35,913 nt of DNA from Chloroflexota bacterium (GTDB lineage Bacteria; Chloroflexota; Dehalococcoidia; SHYB01). The notes under the pieces are model-generated. The model saw nothing but the letters and a program-made list of their open reading frames with translations, had not been told where the DNA came from and did no database searches. How positions within the stretch are numbered: position 1 is the stretch's first letter; each line of letters begins with the position of its first letter. This document shows, one piece after another, positions 35,665-35,913 of this stretch. The DNA lies in NCBI GenBank assembly GCA_016875535.1, contig VGPF01000026.1, positions 1 to 35,913 of the forward strand, given 5' to 3'. Made by a program: the position numbers and the translations under genes.

Positions 35665-35913
35665 CTACAGGGGCTTTCTTGCGACGATGATGAGGCGCGG
35701 AGCGCGGAGGGTGAGGGGGATGCCATCGAAGCTGCCGTAGACGGCTTCCACCTGGAGACCGCAATCGGCGAGCATGCGCAGGCGCTTTCTGGCGGTGTAG
35801 AGCCTGAGGGAGTAGCGGTGGGTCCTTTGGGAGCCGTCCGGGTCTATGAGGGTGAGGCGCAGGTTATCGCGGCTGGTGATGAGGTCAATGGCGTGCTCTT
35901 CCAGGGAGACGAC
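35665..35913 (-). CDS. C-terminal part of a class I SAM-dependent methyltransferase (cut by window edge)
   Basis: 82 residues are visible before TAG at 35665. They read as the end of a class I methyltransferase: IDPDGSQRTHRYSLRLYTAR, a LADCGLQVEAVYGSFDG stretch and the last strand APRLIIVARK. The last beta strands and substrate-side loop (GSFDG-PLTL-SPR type) are typical of small-molecule methyltransferases in many high-GC bacteria. The SAM-binding part is beyond the window. The gene precedes the GNAT fusion by 18 bp on the same strand. Confidence 0.8.
   Translation of the reverse strand, partial: VVSLEEHAIDLITSRDNLRLTLIDPDGSQRTHRYSLRLYTARKRLRMLADCGLQVEAVYGSFDGIPLTLRAPRLIIVARKPL

Overview
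The window is a high-GC bacterial chromosome segment, roughly two-thirds G+C by eye. It holds about 30 tightly packed genes and no rRNA, tRNA, phage or insertion sequence that I can recognise. The gene mix fits an uncultured Chloroflexota-type lineage (Dehalococcoidia/SAR202-like): separate rpoB-rpoC without rplJL next to it, a very large coiled-coil insertion in RpoC, an actinobacterial/archaeal-type inositol-1-phosphate synthase, and crotonase and PIG-L paralogues. This assignment is inference from gene content, not a database result.

Region by region. (1) 272-5153, minus strand: an aspartate-family cluster in the order homoserine dehydrogenase, LysRS-like class II synthetase paralogue, lysyl-tRNA synthetase, stand-alone double-ACT protein of the aspartokinase regulatory type, behind a good promoter at 5210-5238. 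(2) 5404-7442, plus strand: an inositol-monophosphatase/HisN-type phosphatase and an RlmD-type rRNA methyltransferase. (3) 7439-15849: mostly minus-strand metabolic genes, namely a hypothetical protein, cupin plus alpha/beta hydrolase, PIG-L deacetylase (plus strand), degenerate PAP2 plus membrane protein, IlvE, a HicBA toxin-antitoxin pair, a crotonase, a small membrane protein, and MocA plus XdhC for molybdenum hydroxylase maturation. (4) 15972-16481: an AT-richer, probably imported and truncated ORF with its own terminator. (5) 16545-19939, minus strand: HAD hydrolase, two DUF998 membrane proteins flanking an MFS exporter. One DUF998 gene carries a dispersed palindromic repeat in frame. (6) 19999-22805, plus strand: gamma-glutamyltransferase-like protein, DUF2892 protein and SfsA. 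(7) 22916-32583, plus strand: promoter, leader with an intrinsic terminator, rpoB, rpoC, terminator, and prfB with a programmed +1 frameshift. (8) 32584-32933: two direct copies of a ~115-nt element and a terminator. (9) 32934-34223, minus strand: inositol-1-phosphate synthase with an added N-terminal basic motif, a strong promoter and three ATGCTTGC boxes. (10) 34375-34806: a large, probably structured, unclassified RNA on the minus strand. (11) 34903-35913, minus strand: a GNAT acetyltransferase fused to a UPF0175-like tail, and the end of a methyltransferase.

The strongest candidates for undescribed biology are the LysRS paralogue with an altered lysine pocket in the homoserine dehydrogenase/lysS/ACT cluster, the long-range-paired RNA next to the inositol synthase promoter, the terminator in the rpoBC leader, and two domain fusions (KGGKARA motif with inositol-phosphate synthase, GNAT with UPF0175). 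Many genes have a TATAAT-like box placed so close to the start codon that short-leader or leaderless mRNAs are expected.
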